From Nocardia colli (lineage in GTDB: Bacteria; Actinomycetota; Actinomycetes; Mycobacteriales; Mycobacteriaceae): a stretch of DNA of 64,000 nucleotides. The translations under genes and the position numbers were made by a program. The number at the start of each line of letters is the position of its first letter. Positions within the stretch are counted from its first letter, which is position 1. The stretch spans positions 62,001-126,000 of the forward strand of contig NZ_VXLC01000027.1 of assembly GCF_008704205.1 (NCBI RefSeq), read 5' to 3'. Below, piece after piece: positions 27,143 through 42,947 of this stretch. The notes beneath the pieces are model-generated. The model saw nothing but the letters and a program-made list of their open reading frames with translations. It searched no databases and was not told where the DNA came from.

Positions 27143-30109
27143 CCCAGGACGACACCGAGTTCCGCGTGGCCGTGATCGGCATGGCCTGCCGCTTCCCCGA
27201 CGCGGACACGGTCGCCGATTACTGGCGCAACCTGTGCGAGGGGCGCGAGTCGGTGCGCCCGCTCGCGCCGGAGTCCATGCCCGCCGACCCGCCCGCCGGG
27301 TATGTGCACGCGGGCGCGCTGCTCGCGGACGCGGACAAGTTCGACGCGGAGTTCTTCGAAATGCCGCCGCGCGAAGTGCAACTCACCGACCCGCAGCATC
27401 GCCTGTTCACGCTGTGCGCGTACGAGGCACTGGAGGACGCCGGTCACATCGCGGCCGAAAACCCCACGCCGGTCGGTGTTTTCGCGGGCGCGGGCATCAG
27501 CACCTACCTGCTGCGGAACCTGGTCGGGCACGCGAGCCTGTTCCAGACGCCCAGCTCGCAGTTGCATGCTCTGCACGGCAACGCCTCCGACTACCTGGCT
27601 ACCAGAATCTCGTACAAGCTGAACCTGACCGGGCCGAGCGTCGCGGTGCAGACCGCGTGCTCCACCTCGCTGGTCGCCGTGCACCAGGCCGCGCAGGCAC
27701 TGCTCGACTTCCAGTGCGATGTCGCGCTGGCCGGCGGTGCCAGCGTGCAGGTGCCGCAGGAGGCCGGATACATCTACGAGGAAGGCTCGATCCTCTCCCC
27801 GGACGGGCACTGCCGGGCGTTCGACGCCGACGCCGGCGGCACCGTATTCGGTTCGGGTGTCGGGGTTGTCGTGCTCAAGCGGCTCGCCGACGCGATCGCC
27901 GACCGCGACCACATCCATGCGGTGATCCTCGGTTCCGCGGTGAACAACGACGGCGGCAACAAGATCGGCTTCACCGCTCCCGGTATCGCGGGGCAGCGGG
28001 CGGTCATCCGGGAAGCGTTGTCGGCGGCCGGAATCGGCGCCGAGACGATCGGTTACGTCGAAGCGCACGGCACCGGAACGAAACTCGGTGATCCGATCGA
28101 GGTCGCGGCGTTGAGCGCGGCCTACCGCGAGCACACCGAGGTGGCTCAGTACTGTGCGCTCGGCTCGGTGAAATCCAATGTCGGCCATCTGAACTCCGCG
28201 GGTGGTGTTGCGGGATTCATCAAGGCGGTGCTGGCGGTGCGCGAAGGGCGCATCCCGGCGAGCCTGAACTACACCCGGCCGAACCCCGAAATCGATTTCG
28301 CCGCAACGCCGTTCTTCGTCAACACCGAACTGCGGACCTGGTCCGGCGAGGTGCGCCGGGCAGCGGTGAGCGCCTTCGGCATCGGCGGGACCAACGCCCA
28401 CGTGATCGTCGAACAGCCGCCGGCCCAGGTTGCCGCCGCTGTACAGCCCGGCCCGCGCGCGCTGCTGATTTCCGGCCGCACCGCACCGGACGCGGATCGC
28501 GCGGCTGCCCGGCTCGCCGAGCACCTGGGCAGCACCGACGCGGAACTCGCCGCCGTGGCACACACTTTGGCGCACGGCCGCCGACGTTTCCCGCACCGCC
28601 GCATGGTCGTAGCCAGCACTGCGCAGGAGGCCGTGGCTGCCCTGCGCAAGCCGACGGCGGGTGAGGCCGCACCCGCTCCCACGCTCGCCTGGCTGTTCCC
28701 CGGCCAGGGCGTCGCGCTCGGTGCCGCGGTCCTCGAACTCGCCCAGACGGTCCGCCCGTTCGGTGACCGCTACCGCGCCTGCGCCGACCTCCTGCGCGAA
28801 CGCAGCGGATTCGACCTGGACGCCGCGGTACGCAACGCCGAAGGCACCGAACAGACCCAGGCCGCCCTGTTCGCCGTCGAATACGCGTTGGCCGGCATGT
28901 GGCGCGAATTCGGCGCCGAACCCACGGAACTGCTCGGCCACAGCCTCGGCGAACTGGTCTGCGCCACGATCGCGGGCGTCTTCGACCTCGGCGACGCGCT
29001 GGAACTGGTGGTCGAACGCGGCCGCATCATGGCCGCGGCTCCACCTGGCGGCATGCTCGCCATCTCCAAAGGGGCCGACATCATCGCCGAGCGCCTGCCG
29101 GAGGATGTCTGGCTCGCCGCCGACAACTCGGCCAGCCGCTGCGTCGTCGCCGGCGCTCCGGCGGCGCTGTTCCGCCTGGCCGGTGAGCTGTCCGAGGAAG
29201 GCGTGCCCAGCTCGCTGCTGCCCGTCGGGCATGCGTTCCACACCCCGCTGATGGACGAGGCCGCGGCACGCTTCGCCGAACTCGTCCGCGGCCTGCCCCG
29301 GCAGGCCCCGCAGGTCCCGTTCTGGTCGAACGTGACCGGCGCGCCGATCACCGCCGAGCAGGCGGTCGATCCCGCCTACTGGTCGCGGCAGATGACCAGC
29401 ACCGTGCGTTTCCGGGAGGCCGCGCTCGGCCTGGTCGGCCGGAACCCGGGGATCGTCGCGCTGGAGGTCGGCCCGGGCAAGTCCCTGGTCTCGTTCCTGC
29501 GCACCGCCGATCGCGCCTCGGCCACGGTCGGTACATTGGGCGTCGGGCTCGGGGCGGGCGCACCGGAAAACGCGATCGTGGACGCGGCCGGACGGCTCTG
29601 GTTGTCCGGTGTCGCGGTCGACTTCGACGCGATCTACGGCGGCGAGGCACCGGCGACGGTCAGCCTTCCGACGTATCCCTTTGCGCTGAAACGCTATTGG
29701 GTCGACGCACCGGAGGCCGCACCGATGCCGCCGCGGCGCCTCGAAACCGTCCAGCCCGCCGCACCGGCGGCGCCGGTCGAAAGCGATGCCGACGAGGACG
29801 ATTTCGTCGTCGCGGTGCGCAACCAGGTCGTCGCGGTGTGGTGCGCGGCGCTCGGCGTCGAGGAGGTCGGCACCGACGCCAACTTCTTCGAGCTGGGCGG
29901 CGATTCGCTGCTCGCCGTGCACGTGGCCACGCAGCTGCGGTCCATCTTCCCGTTGGACCTAGCCCTCGGCGAGCTGTTCGCCGGTCCGACGGCCGCGGGG
30001 ATGGCCGACACCATCGCCGCGCATCTGATGCAGCGGTTGGACGAACTGTCCGACAGCGAGGTCGAGCTGCTGCTCAACCAGCCGGGGGCGGCCGAAGAAC
30101 GGAGCAACA

Positions 30110-30117
<8 letters not shown>
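27139..30117 (+). CDS. type I polyketide synthase module, KS-AT-ACP
   Basis: This 992-aa protein has a KS (about 8-430; Cys174 in QTACSTS, His310 in EAHGTGT, Lys345, His350), an AT (about 510-800; Ser602 in GHSLGE, His701 in GHAFH) and an ACP (GGDSL, Ser923). GHSLGE with HAFH is the classic malonyl-CoA signature. There is no reductive domain. It overlaps the preceding NRPS by ATGA and the next NRPS by 8 nt, so it should add two carbons to the peptidyl intermediate before the final NRPS. The beta-keto group would remain unless the downstream MaoC-SDR fusion acts on it. Confidence 0.93.
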
Positions 30118-35781
<5,664 letters not shown>

Positions 35782-35785
<4 letters not shown>

Positions 35786-37542
35786 CCACAACACTGCTCA
35801 CCGGGGGCGCGCTCGAGTACGACACGTTGGTGCGTGCGCTGACCAACCAGGCCGCGCAACGGCCCGACAAGGTCGCCTACAGCTTTCTCAGCTACCCGGA
35901 CTCGACCTCCAAGCACGGCGAGACCGAGTCGCTGACCTACGCCGAGATCGACCGTGCGGCAAGGGCATACGCGGCCACGCTGCTCCAGGTCGCGCATCCC
36001 GGCGACCGGGCCGTGCTGCTCCTGCCGCCGGGCCTGGAGTACGTGAAGGCGTTCTTCGGTTGCCTCTACGCCGGGATCATCGCGGTGCCGCTGTACCCGC
36101 CGAGCGCGCACAACTCCAACGGTCGCATCGACGCGGTCTGCGTCGACTCCGATCCCGCCTGCATTGTCACCACCGACAGCTCGCTCGCCAATGTCACCGC
36201 CTGGCTGGACAATTCGCCGACCGACACGACCCGGCTCATCGTGACCACCGGCGAGGTCGACGAGAAGCTCGCCATCGACTGGGAACCCGTCCTGGTGGAC
36301 CGCGAGCAGATCGCGTTGTTGCAGTACACCTCCGGCTCCACCCGCACCCCCGCCGGCGTGATGGTGCCGCATCGTGGCTTGCTGGACAATGCCCGGCAGG
36401 TCTACGAAATGATGTACCACGTCGGCATTTCCGCCGAGGACGAGGTCGGCTTCGTCAGCTGGCTGCCGCTGTTCCACGACATGGGCCTGATGGTCGGCGT
36501 GATCATGCCGATCATCAGCGGCCACGGCGTGGTGCAGATGTCGCCGACGTCGTTCCTGCGCCGGCCCGAACGCTGGCTCCAGGCGATCAGCGACAACCCC
36601 GCGCAGATCTTCGCCGCGTCACCGAACGTCGGCTACGAGCTCTGCGCCGAACGCATCGGCCCGAAGGAACTCGAAGGCATCGACCTGAGCCGATGGCGCT
36701 ACGCCCTGTCCGGCGCGGAACCGGTGCGGGTCAGCACGATCGAGAAGTTCCACGCGGCCTTCGCCGAGCACGGCCTGGCCCGGTCGAGCCTGATCGCCGG
36801 GTACGGGCTGGCCGAGTCGACGCTGATCGTGTCGGTGAACTGGCGCACGCTGTCCGGGGTGCAGACCCTCACGGTGGACCGCGACGCGCTCGCCGCCGGT
36901 CGGGTGGTCGTGGCGAAGAACGGCGCGGACATCGTCAGCGGGGGCGCGGCGGCGCCGGGCACCACCATCCAGATCGTCGATCCGGAGACCAGGCTGGCCC
37001 TGCCAGAGGACCGGCTCGGTGAGATCTGGGTGTCCGGCCCGGCCGTCTGCACCGGCTACTACAACCGCCCCGAGGAGACGGAATACACCTTCCGCGGCGA
37101 ACTCTCGCCGCGTGACGGCAAGTACTACCTGCGCACCGGCGACATCGGCTTCCTGCACGACGGCGAGGTCTATCCGACCACCCGGCTCAAGGACCTGATC
37201 ATCATCGACGGCCGCAACTATTACCCGCCGGACCTCGAAGACGCCGCCGAGCAGTCGCATTCGCTGGTGCTGCCCGGCCGGTGCTCGGCCTTCTCCGTCG
37301 AGGTCGGCGTGCAGGAGAAGATCGTGGTGCTGATCGAGGCCCGCATCCCCTCGGGCGACGAGACGATCGCCCAGGAACTGCGGAACGCGGTGCGCCAAGC
37401 CATCTTCAGCATCCACGACGTCGGTGTGCACGAGGTGGTGCTGCTCGGCCCCGGCGCGATTCCGCGCACCTCCAGCGGCAAGATCCAGCGCTCGGCCTCG
37501 CGCACCGCCTACCTCGACGGCACGCTGCGGGGCACGAAATGA
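35782..37542 (+). CDS. fatty acyl-AMP ligase (FAAL)
   Basis: This 586-aa adenylate-forming enzyme resembles the FadD-type FAALs. P-loop YTSGSTRTPAGVMVPHRG (around 182) is followed by the FAAL-typical WLPLFHDMGLMVGV, GYGLAESTL and a C-terminal TSSGKIQRS. FAALs form acyl-adenylates and hand them straight to an ACP, not to CoA, thereby starting lipid-primed PKS/NRPS lines. The N-terminal ACP of the first PKS is the obvious acceptor; the free-standing ACP is an alternative. It overlaps the NRPS and the next gene by 4 nt each. GAGGTCGGAG precedes ATG 35782. Confidence 0.93.
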
Positions 37543-38498
37543 CCACGGCCCTCGCGACCCACGGCGACAAGCTGACCTGCTTCACCGCGGCGTTGGCGAG
37601 CGCGCTGGTGGCCCGTGGTGAAACCCGGTGGTGGCGGCCGCTACTCGCGGGCGGGCCGACCCTGTCCGTCAGCCCCGCCGAGGACGACCTGCTGCTGTTC
37701 GAGCACGACGCGACCCCGCCGCTGCCCGCCCTTGGCCTGCGGGTGAACGGCGACGACGACTGGGCCACCGCCTACCACGCCCTGGAAGAGCAAGTGGCGG
37801 AACACGGTTCGGTGGTGCTGCTCGCCGACATCTTCCACCTGCCCTGGCAGCACGGACATCAGCGCTGGCATGCCCCGCACTGGCTGGCCGTCGTGGAGAC
37901 CATCGAGGGCTGGGTGATCGAGGACCCGCTGACCATGACCACCGAGCTGGGAAAGCAGACCGGGCAACGGATTCCGGTGCTCTCCGCCGCCGAGCTGCGC
38001 GAGTGGTCGGTCGGTCTCGGCCCGGACAACACGGTCGCGCTGCTGCGCGAACGCGCGATGGCCGGCTCGGCCGCGATCCACACCGGTAAGACCTTCCGGT
38101 GGCTCGAATCCCATCCGGTCGCGCCTCTCTCACCCCGAGCGGACCGCCTGGTGGGTGCCGACGCGCTCATCGCGCTGGCCAGCCGCTATCAGTTCGCCTC
38201 GACGCCGGACGATTTCACCCAGCTCGACGATCTGTGGCAGGCGCTGCGGCAACGCGAGTTGCTGCTGTGGGCGTCCGACCTCGACGCCGACCTGCTGGAC
38301 GCGGCCGGACGTGATCACTGGGAGCGCGCGGTCACCCAGTGGCGCAAGCTGCCGCCGCTGCTGATGCACGCCAGGATGCGGGCCGCCGCGGGCGGCACCG
38401 TGCAGACCGCGCACATCGCCGAGACCCTGCTGTCGCTCGCCGAATTCGAGGGCAAGCACTTGGCTTTCGCGCACCACCCTCGCACGGAGCGGGAGTAG
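37539..38498 (+). CDS. BtrH-like protein (C39-peptidase-like acyltransferase candidate)
   Basis: This 319-aa protein has the layout of butirosin BtrH N-terminal-type, papain/C39-like folds: Cys14 in LTCFTAAL, His114 in HAPHWLAVVE and Asp129 in IEDPLT would form the triad. BtrH transfers an aminoacyl group from an ACP to an amine acceptor, so an acyl-ACP acyltransferase role is attractive beside the FkbH-like protein and ACP. The similarity is recognised from motif spacing and context, not from a search, and a cysteine peptidase or inactive fold remains possible. It overlaps the FAAL gene by ATGA and is followed 2 bp later by the FkbH-like gene. Confidence 0.65.
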   Translation: MTTALATHGDKLTCFTAALASALVARGETRWWRPLLAGGPTLSVSPAEDDLLLFEHDATPPLPALGLRVNGDDDWATAYHALEEQVAEHGSVVLLADIFHLPWQHGHQRWHAPHWLAVVETIEGWVIEDPLTMTTELGKQTGQRIPVLSAAELREWSVGLGPDNTVALLRERAMAGSAAIHTGKTFRWLESHPVAPLSPRADRLVGADALIALASRYQFASTPDDFTQLDDLWQALRQRELLLWASDLDADLLDAAGRDHWERAVTQWRKLPPLLMHARMRAAAGGTVQTAHIAETLLSLAEFEGKHLAFAHHPRTERE

Positions 38499-38500
38499 CC

Positions 38501-40246
38501 ATGACAACCGATGTGGCAGTAGAACTTTCCCCCGCCGACGGCTACGTGGCGTGGACACAGCGCGCGAAAGCGCTGGCGCGCGAACCCGGCGGGCCCGGGA
38601 TCGCGGTGCGGATGGCGCTGCTGGCCACCTACACCACCGACTTCCTCGCCGAATTGCTACCGCTGGCGGGCGCCCGCGCCGGCCTGACACCGGAACTCCT
38701 GGAGTTTCCGTTCGGTCAGGTCGAGCAGGTGCTGCTCGCGCCCCAAACACCGTTCCGCGAAGGCGATTACGTGGTGCTGGCCGGTACCCACCACGACGTC
38801 ACCGGCACGGTCGACGAGACCGTAAACCGCTGGGTCGGGCTCTGGGACGCGGCCGCGCGTTCCGGTGTCCGGGTCGTGCAGCTCGGTTTCGCGCCGCCCG
38901 CAGTCGACGCCTACGGACCGGCGGCTTGGCGCGCGCCGCAATCACTCTCGCATCGGGTGCGCGAGGTCAATGCCCGCCTGGCCGAACAAGCCGCCGGGCG
39001 AGTGCTTTTCGTCGACGTCGAGCAGCTCGCCGCCCAGGTCGGCCTGCGTCAGTGGGAAGACCCGCGCAGCTGGTACCGCGTGCGGCAGCCGTACGCGCCG
39101 GACAGCCTGCCGTGGCTGGCCGCTGCCATCGCCGACACGATCGCCGCCGACCGCGGCCGCTCCGCGCGCTGCGTCGTCGTGGATCTCGACGGCACCCTGT
39201 GGGGCGGCGTCCTCGGCGACGACGGCGTCGACGGCATCCGCGTCGGCACCGGCCCCGACGGCGAGGCGTTCGCCGACTTCCAGCGCTACCTGCGCGCCCT
39301 GACCGAGCGCGGCGTGCTGCTCGCCGTGGCCAGCAAGAACGATCGCGACCTCGCCCTGCGCGCCATCGCCGAGGCGCCGGGCATGGTGTTGCGGGTCGAG
39401 GACTTTACCCATATCGTCGCCGACTGGCGGCCCAAATCCGAACAGCTCCAGGAGATCTCGGACAAGATCCGGCTCGGCCTGCACAGTTTCGCCTTCGTCG
39501 ACGACAATCCGGCCGAATGCGCCCAGGTCCTCGCCGTGCATCCCGAGGTGCGCGCGCTGTGCCTGCCTGCCGCGCCGGCGAAGTTCGCCACCGAACTCGC
39601 GGCGCTGCCCTGGCTGCATCCCGGCTCGCTGTCCAGCGAGGACTTCACCAGGCAGCGTTCCTACCAGGCGCTGGCCGCCGCCGAGCGCACCGTGACGGAC
39701 AACCTCGACGACTTCCTGGCCGGCCTGGAGATGGTGGCGACGATCGAACCGATCAACAGCACCACTCTCGACCGGGCCGCGCAGCTGATCGCCAAGACCA
39801 ACCAGTTCAACCTGACCACCCGCAGGCACACCCAGACCCAGGTCCGGAAGATGGCCGAGGACCCGCAATGGTTCGCCGCCACCCTGCGCCTGCGGGACCG
39901 CTTCGCCGACCACGGCATCGTCGGCGTGCTGCTGGCCGAGGCCGGCGGCGATGGCGCCGTCGAGATCGACACCCTGCTGCTCAGCTGCCGGGTCATCGGC
40001 CGGAACGCGGAAAACAATCTCCTGGCCGCCGCCGCCGAATGGGCGCTGGCACAGGGCAGTTCGCGATTGGTGGGCCGGTATCTCCCGACCGCCCGCAACG
40101 CGCTGGTGCGCGACCTGTACCCCGGGCACGGCTTCGCGCTCGAAGCGGAGTCCGAACAGGGGTCGGTATTCGGTTACGACCTTTCGGGCGGCGCACTCGC
40201 GCGCAGCCCGCATGTGCGAGAGGCGCAGATGCAACATGGCTACTGA
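38501..40246 (+). CDS. FkbH-like HAD-IIIC protein (glyceryl-ACP forming type)
   Basis: This 581-aa protein combines an N-terminal SGNH-like region (about 1-210), a HAD domain with the nucleophile motif DLDGTLWGG (Asp228, Asp230) and FVDDNPAEC, and a C-terminal GNAT-like part (about 430-560). FkbH-type enzymes take 1,3-bisphosphoglycerate, dephosphorylate it and load D-glyceryl onto an ACP as precursor of methoxy- or hydroxymalonyl extenders, tetronates or glyceryl-derived units. An ACP gene overlaps its end by 11 nt. The dehydrogenase and O-methyltransferase genes needed for methoxymalonyl-ACP are absent, so the glyceryl group may be used directly or the substrate may differ. Confidence 0.88.
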   Translation: MTTDVAVELSPADGYVAWTQRAKALAREPGGPGIAVRMALLATYTTDFLAELLPLAGARAGLTPELLEFPFGQVEQVLLAPQTPFREGDYVVLAGTHHDVTGTVDETVNRWVGLWDAAARSGVRVVQLGFAPPAVDAYGPAAWRAPQSLSHRVREVNARLAEQAAGRVLFVDVEQLAAQVGLRQWEDPRSWYRVRQPYAPDSLPWLAAAIADTIAADRGRSARCVVVDLDGTLWGGVLGDDGVDGIRVGTGPDGEAFADFQRYLRALTERGVLLAVASKNDRDLALRAIAEAPGMVLRVEDFTHIVADWRPKSEQLQEISDKIRLGLHSFAFVDDNPAECAQVLAVHPEVRALCLPAAPAKFATELAALPWLHPGSLSSEDFTRQRSYQALAAAERTVTDNLDDFLAGLEMVATIEPINSTTLDRAAQLIAKTNQFNLTTRRHTQTQVRKMAEDPQWFAATLRLRDRFADHGIVGVLLAEAGGDGAVEIDTLLLSCRVIGRNAENNLLAAAAEWALAQGSSRLVGRYLPTARNALVRDLYPGHGFALEAESEQGSVFGYDLSGGALARSPHVREAQMQHGY

Positions 40247-40484
40247 TCTGATGGAGCAGCTGCTCGAGCTGTTCGCCGAGGTGGTCGGTGAGCCGGCCGC
40301 GCACGGCCCCGACACCGTCCGCGGCGACATGGACACCTGGGACTCGCTCGCCCAGGTGCGCCTGGTCTACGCGGTGGAACGCGCCTTCGCGGTGGAACTT
40401 CCGGAGAGCACGCTCACCGGCGAACCCTCGCTCGCCGAGATCGCCGACTCCGTCTCGGCCGCACAGCAAGAGCGGGTCTCATGA
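40236..40484 (+). CDS. free-standing acyl carrier protein
   Basis: This 82-aa acidic protein has the carrier-protein motif DTWDSLAQVRLV, with Ser37 as the phosphopantetheine site, and the usual four-helix length. It starts 11 nt before the end of the FkbH-like gene and overlaps the next gene by ATGA. It is therefore most likely the dedicated carrier for the FkbH product, equivalent to the small ACPs of glyceryl-ACP systems. It needs a phosphopantetheinyl transferase encoded elsewhere. Confidence 0.9.
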   Translation: MATDLMEQLLELFAEVVGEPAAHGPDTVRGDMDTWDSLAQVRLVYAVERAFAVELPESTLTGEPSLAEIADSVSAAQQERVS

Positions 40485-42028
40485 ACTCCCGGGTCTTCCG
40501 GGTCACCGATACCGACGTGGCGACCTACGCCGCCGCGGTCGGCGACCGCAATCCGCTGCACGTGGACAACGACTTCGGGCACCGATCGCCCTACGGCCGG
40601 CCGGTCGCGCACGGCGCGCTGGTGGTCACCCTCGCATTGGCCGCGCTGGCCGAGACGACCGACCCGATGGCGGTGCGCGACATCCGAGCGACGTTCCGGC
40701 AGCCCACGATTCCGGGCCGCCGCTACGAGGTCGACTGGACCGTGTCGGAGAGCGAGGCCCGCGGGCGGGTCAGCTTCGGCGGGATCGAGGTGGTCGGCAT
40801 CCGTTGCCGGCTCGGCTCGGTGCTGCCGTGGTGCGGTCCCGCCGCCGAGGACCAGCCGCGGCGGGATGCGCCCCGGGTGCTCGGATTGGCCGACGTGGCC
40901 GGGGATTCCGCGCAGGCGCCCGGCCAGGAGAAGGGGTCGTACTCGGTCGACTATCCGTTGATCGCGGGTCTGGTGTCGCGGGTCATCGGCGGACGTGTCC
41001 CCGAACATGTTGCGGCCGTGCTGGGTTGGGCGAGCTACTGGACCGGGATGTGCACGCCCGGCCGGGACGCGTTGCTCGTCGCGTGCACCGTCGTGTTGCA
41101 CGGATCCGGTTCCGGCGCGGTCGAATTCGAGACGAACGAGCCCGAGGTCGATCGGCGATCCGGGCTGGTCACCTTGCGCGCGGGAATGCGTTGCGGCGCA
41201 AGTGCGGACGTCACAGTGCAGAGTCTGATCAGAGAGTCGGTGCCTGGACCGGATCCGGCGGAACTGGCGGCGATCCTGCCGCCCTCGGAGTCGCTGGCCG
41301 GACGCACCATTCTGGTCGTCGGCGGCAGTCGTGGGTTAGGTGCCGCGGTCTCACTGGGTTTGGCCAGTCAGGGTGCCCGCGTGCTGGTGAGCTGCACTCG
41401 CGCACCCGAGGTGCTGGCGGCGGCCTCGCACGCTTACCGGGATCGATTGTGGCCGGTACTCGCCGATGCCAGCGACGGCTGGGCACTGGGCGCGGCTCTG
41501 CCGGAAGGCCCCCTGGATGGCGTGGTTCTGCTTGCCGCACCGGCGATTCCGACGCTGCCGCTGGCGCCGGACGCGGTCGAGACCGCCGCGCAGTTCATGG
41601 CGGCGAGCACCCGCCTGGTGTTCGCCCCGCTGTCGGTGTGCGTGCCGCGGCTGCGCAAAGGCGCGACGGTCGTGCTGATTTCCTCGGAGGCGGTACTCGC
41701 GCCGCCCCGCTGGTGGCCGCATTACGCGGCGGCCAAGGCGGCCGTCGAAGGACTCGCGGAATACGTTGCGCGACACCATCCCTGGAACGTCGTGGTGGTC
41801 CGGCCACCGCGACTCTGGACCGACCTGACGAACACGCCGGGCGGACGTGCCGTGAGCAACCCCATCGCGCCGGTCGCCGCCGACATCGTCAACGCGTTCT
41901 CCACGCAAGACGTTGTCGCCGGGGAAGTTTCGGTGCTCGGCACAGCCGGTTGGGGCGCACCATGGCCAATTCTGAGTGAGGAGGTGCGGGATGCTGGAGA
42001 TCGCCGACCTGAACAAGTCGTACGGTAA
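40481..42028 (+). CDS. MaoC hydratase/dehydratase - SDR ketoreductase fusion
   Basis: This 515-aa protein joins an N-terminal MaoC/R-hydratase hot-dog (active-site Asp22 and His27 in GDRNPLH; GRPVAHGAL), a second hot-dog-like half (about 150-265) and a C-terminal short-chain dehydrogenase (GGSRGLG at 281, Tyr415/Lys419 as YAAAK). A ketoreductase plus dehydratase in one chain could act in trans on the beta-keto intermediates of the two PKS modules, which lack KR and DH. Acting on the acyl group of the free ACP is the alternative. The gene overlaps the ACP gene by 4 nt and the ABC gene by 38 nt. I know no named homologue with certainty. Confidence 0.8.
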   Translation: MNSRVFRVTDTDVATYAAAVGDRNPLHVDNDFGHRSPYGRPVAHGALVVTLALAALAETTDPMAVRDIRATFRQPTIPGRRYEVDWTVSESEARGRVSFGGIEVVGIRCRLGSVLPWCGPAAEDQPRRDAPRVLGLADVAGDSAQAPGQEKGSYSVDYPLIAGLVSRVIGGRVPEHVAAVLGWASYWTGMCTPGRDALLVACTVVLHGSGSGAVEFETNEPEVDRRSGLVTLRAGMRCGASADVTVQSLIRESVPGPDPAELAAILPPSESLAGRTILVVGGSRGLGAAVSLGLASQGARVLVSCTRAPEVLAAASHAYRDRLWPVLADASDGWALGAALPEGPLDGVVLLAAPAIPTLPLAPDAVETAAQFMAASTRLVFAPLSVCVPRLRKGATVVLISSEAVLAPPRWWPHYAAAKAAVEGLAEYVARHHPWNVVVVRPPRLWTDLTNTPGGRAVSNPIAPVAADIVNAFSTQDVVAGEVSVLGTAGWGAPWPILSEEVRDAGDRRPEQVVR

Positions 42029-42947
42029 GAAACAGGTACTCACCGGGATCGATCTGATCGTGCAGCCGGGCGAGATCGTCGGGCTGCTCGGCCCCAACGG
42101 CGCGGGCAAGACCACCACCGCGTCGATCGTGTCCGGCCTCACCGCCGCCGATTCCGGCACGGTGCGTATCGACGGCATCGACATCCGCAGCAATCCCCGT
42201 CAGGCGCGGCGCAAGCTCGGTCTCGCGCCGCAGGAACTCGGCGTGTATCCGACGCTCACCGCGGAGGAGAACCTGATCTTCTTCGGCCGGCTCATGGGCG
42301 TCGGGCGCAAGGACCTGACCGCGCGCATCGCCGAGGTCGGCGAGCGGCTCGGGGTCACGCCGTTCCTGAAGACCCGGGCGCATCAGCTTTCCGGTGGTCA
42401 GCAGCGCAGGCTGCACACCGCGATGGCGTTGCTGCACGAGCCGGACGTGCTCTGGCTCGACGAGCCGACCGTCGGCGCCGATGTCTCGGCGCGGCAGGAC
42501 CTGCTCGTCGAGGTGCGCAACCTGGCCGATCAAGGTGCCGCCGTCGTCTATGCGACGCACTACCTGCCCGAACTCGAAGTGCTCGACGCCCGCGTGGTCG
42601 TCCTGCATCAAGGCCGGATCCTGGCACAGGGGAGTGCCACGGATCTGGTCGAGCAGTACGCGCAATCCGCGGTGAGCCTGGAGTTCTCCGCAGCCATCCC
42701 CACGAGCCTCGGCGGTTTCCTCGCCGCACCGGGCGCGGTGGTGCTGGAGTCGAAGCGGTTGAACATCCCGACCAACACGCCGGGACAGCTGCTCGCGCAA
42801 CTGTTCGCCACTTTGGACACCGATACCGGCCAGCTGCTGGCCGCGGAGATCCATCACCCGAACCTGGAGAACGCGTACCTGGCGATCATGCGCGCGGCGC
42901 AGGACGCGGACGAGCCTGTGGAAGGGATCCGAGATGCTGTTGCATGA
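41991..42947 (+). CDS. ABC transporter ATP-binding protein (DrrA-like)
   Basis: This 318-aa ATPase has Walker A GPNGAGKTTT, signature LSGGQQRR, Walker B VLWLDEPT and the H-loop ATHYLPE. A C-terminal extension of about 90 aa is typical of drug-export ATPases that pair with an ABC-2 permease. ATG 41991 has GAGGAGG about 7 nt upstream and lies inside the end of the MaoC-SDR gene. It overlaps the permease gene by 14 nt. The pair is likely the cluster's own product exporter or self-resistance pump. Confidence 0.92.
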   Translation: MLEIADLNKSYGKKQVLTGIDLIVQPGEIVGLLGPNGAGKTTTASIVSGLTAADSGTVRIDGIDIRSNPRQARRKLGLAPQELGVYPTLTAEENLIFFGRLMGVGRKDLTARIAEVGERLGVTPFLKTRAHQLSGGQQRRLHTAMALLHEPDVLWLDEPTVGADVSARQDLLVEVRNLADQGAAVVYATHYLPELEVLDARVVVLHQGRILAQGSATDLVEQYAQSAVSLEFSAAIPTSLGGFLAAPGAVVLESKRLNIPTNTPGQLLAQLFATLDTDTGQLLAAEIHHPNLENAYLAIMRAAQDADEPVEGIRDAVA

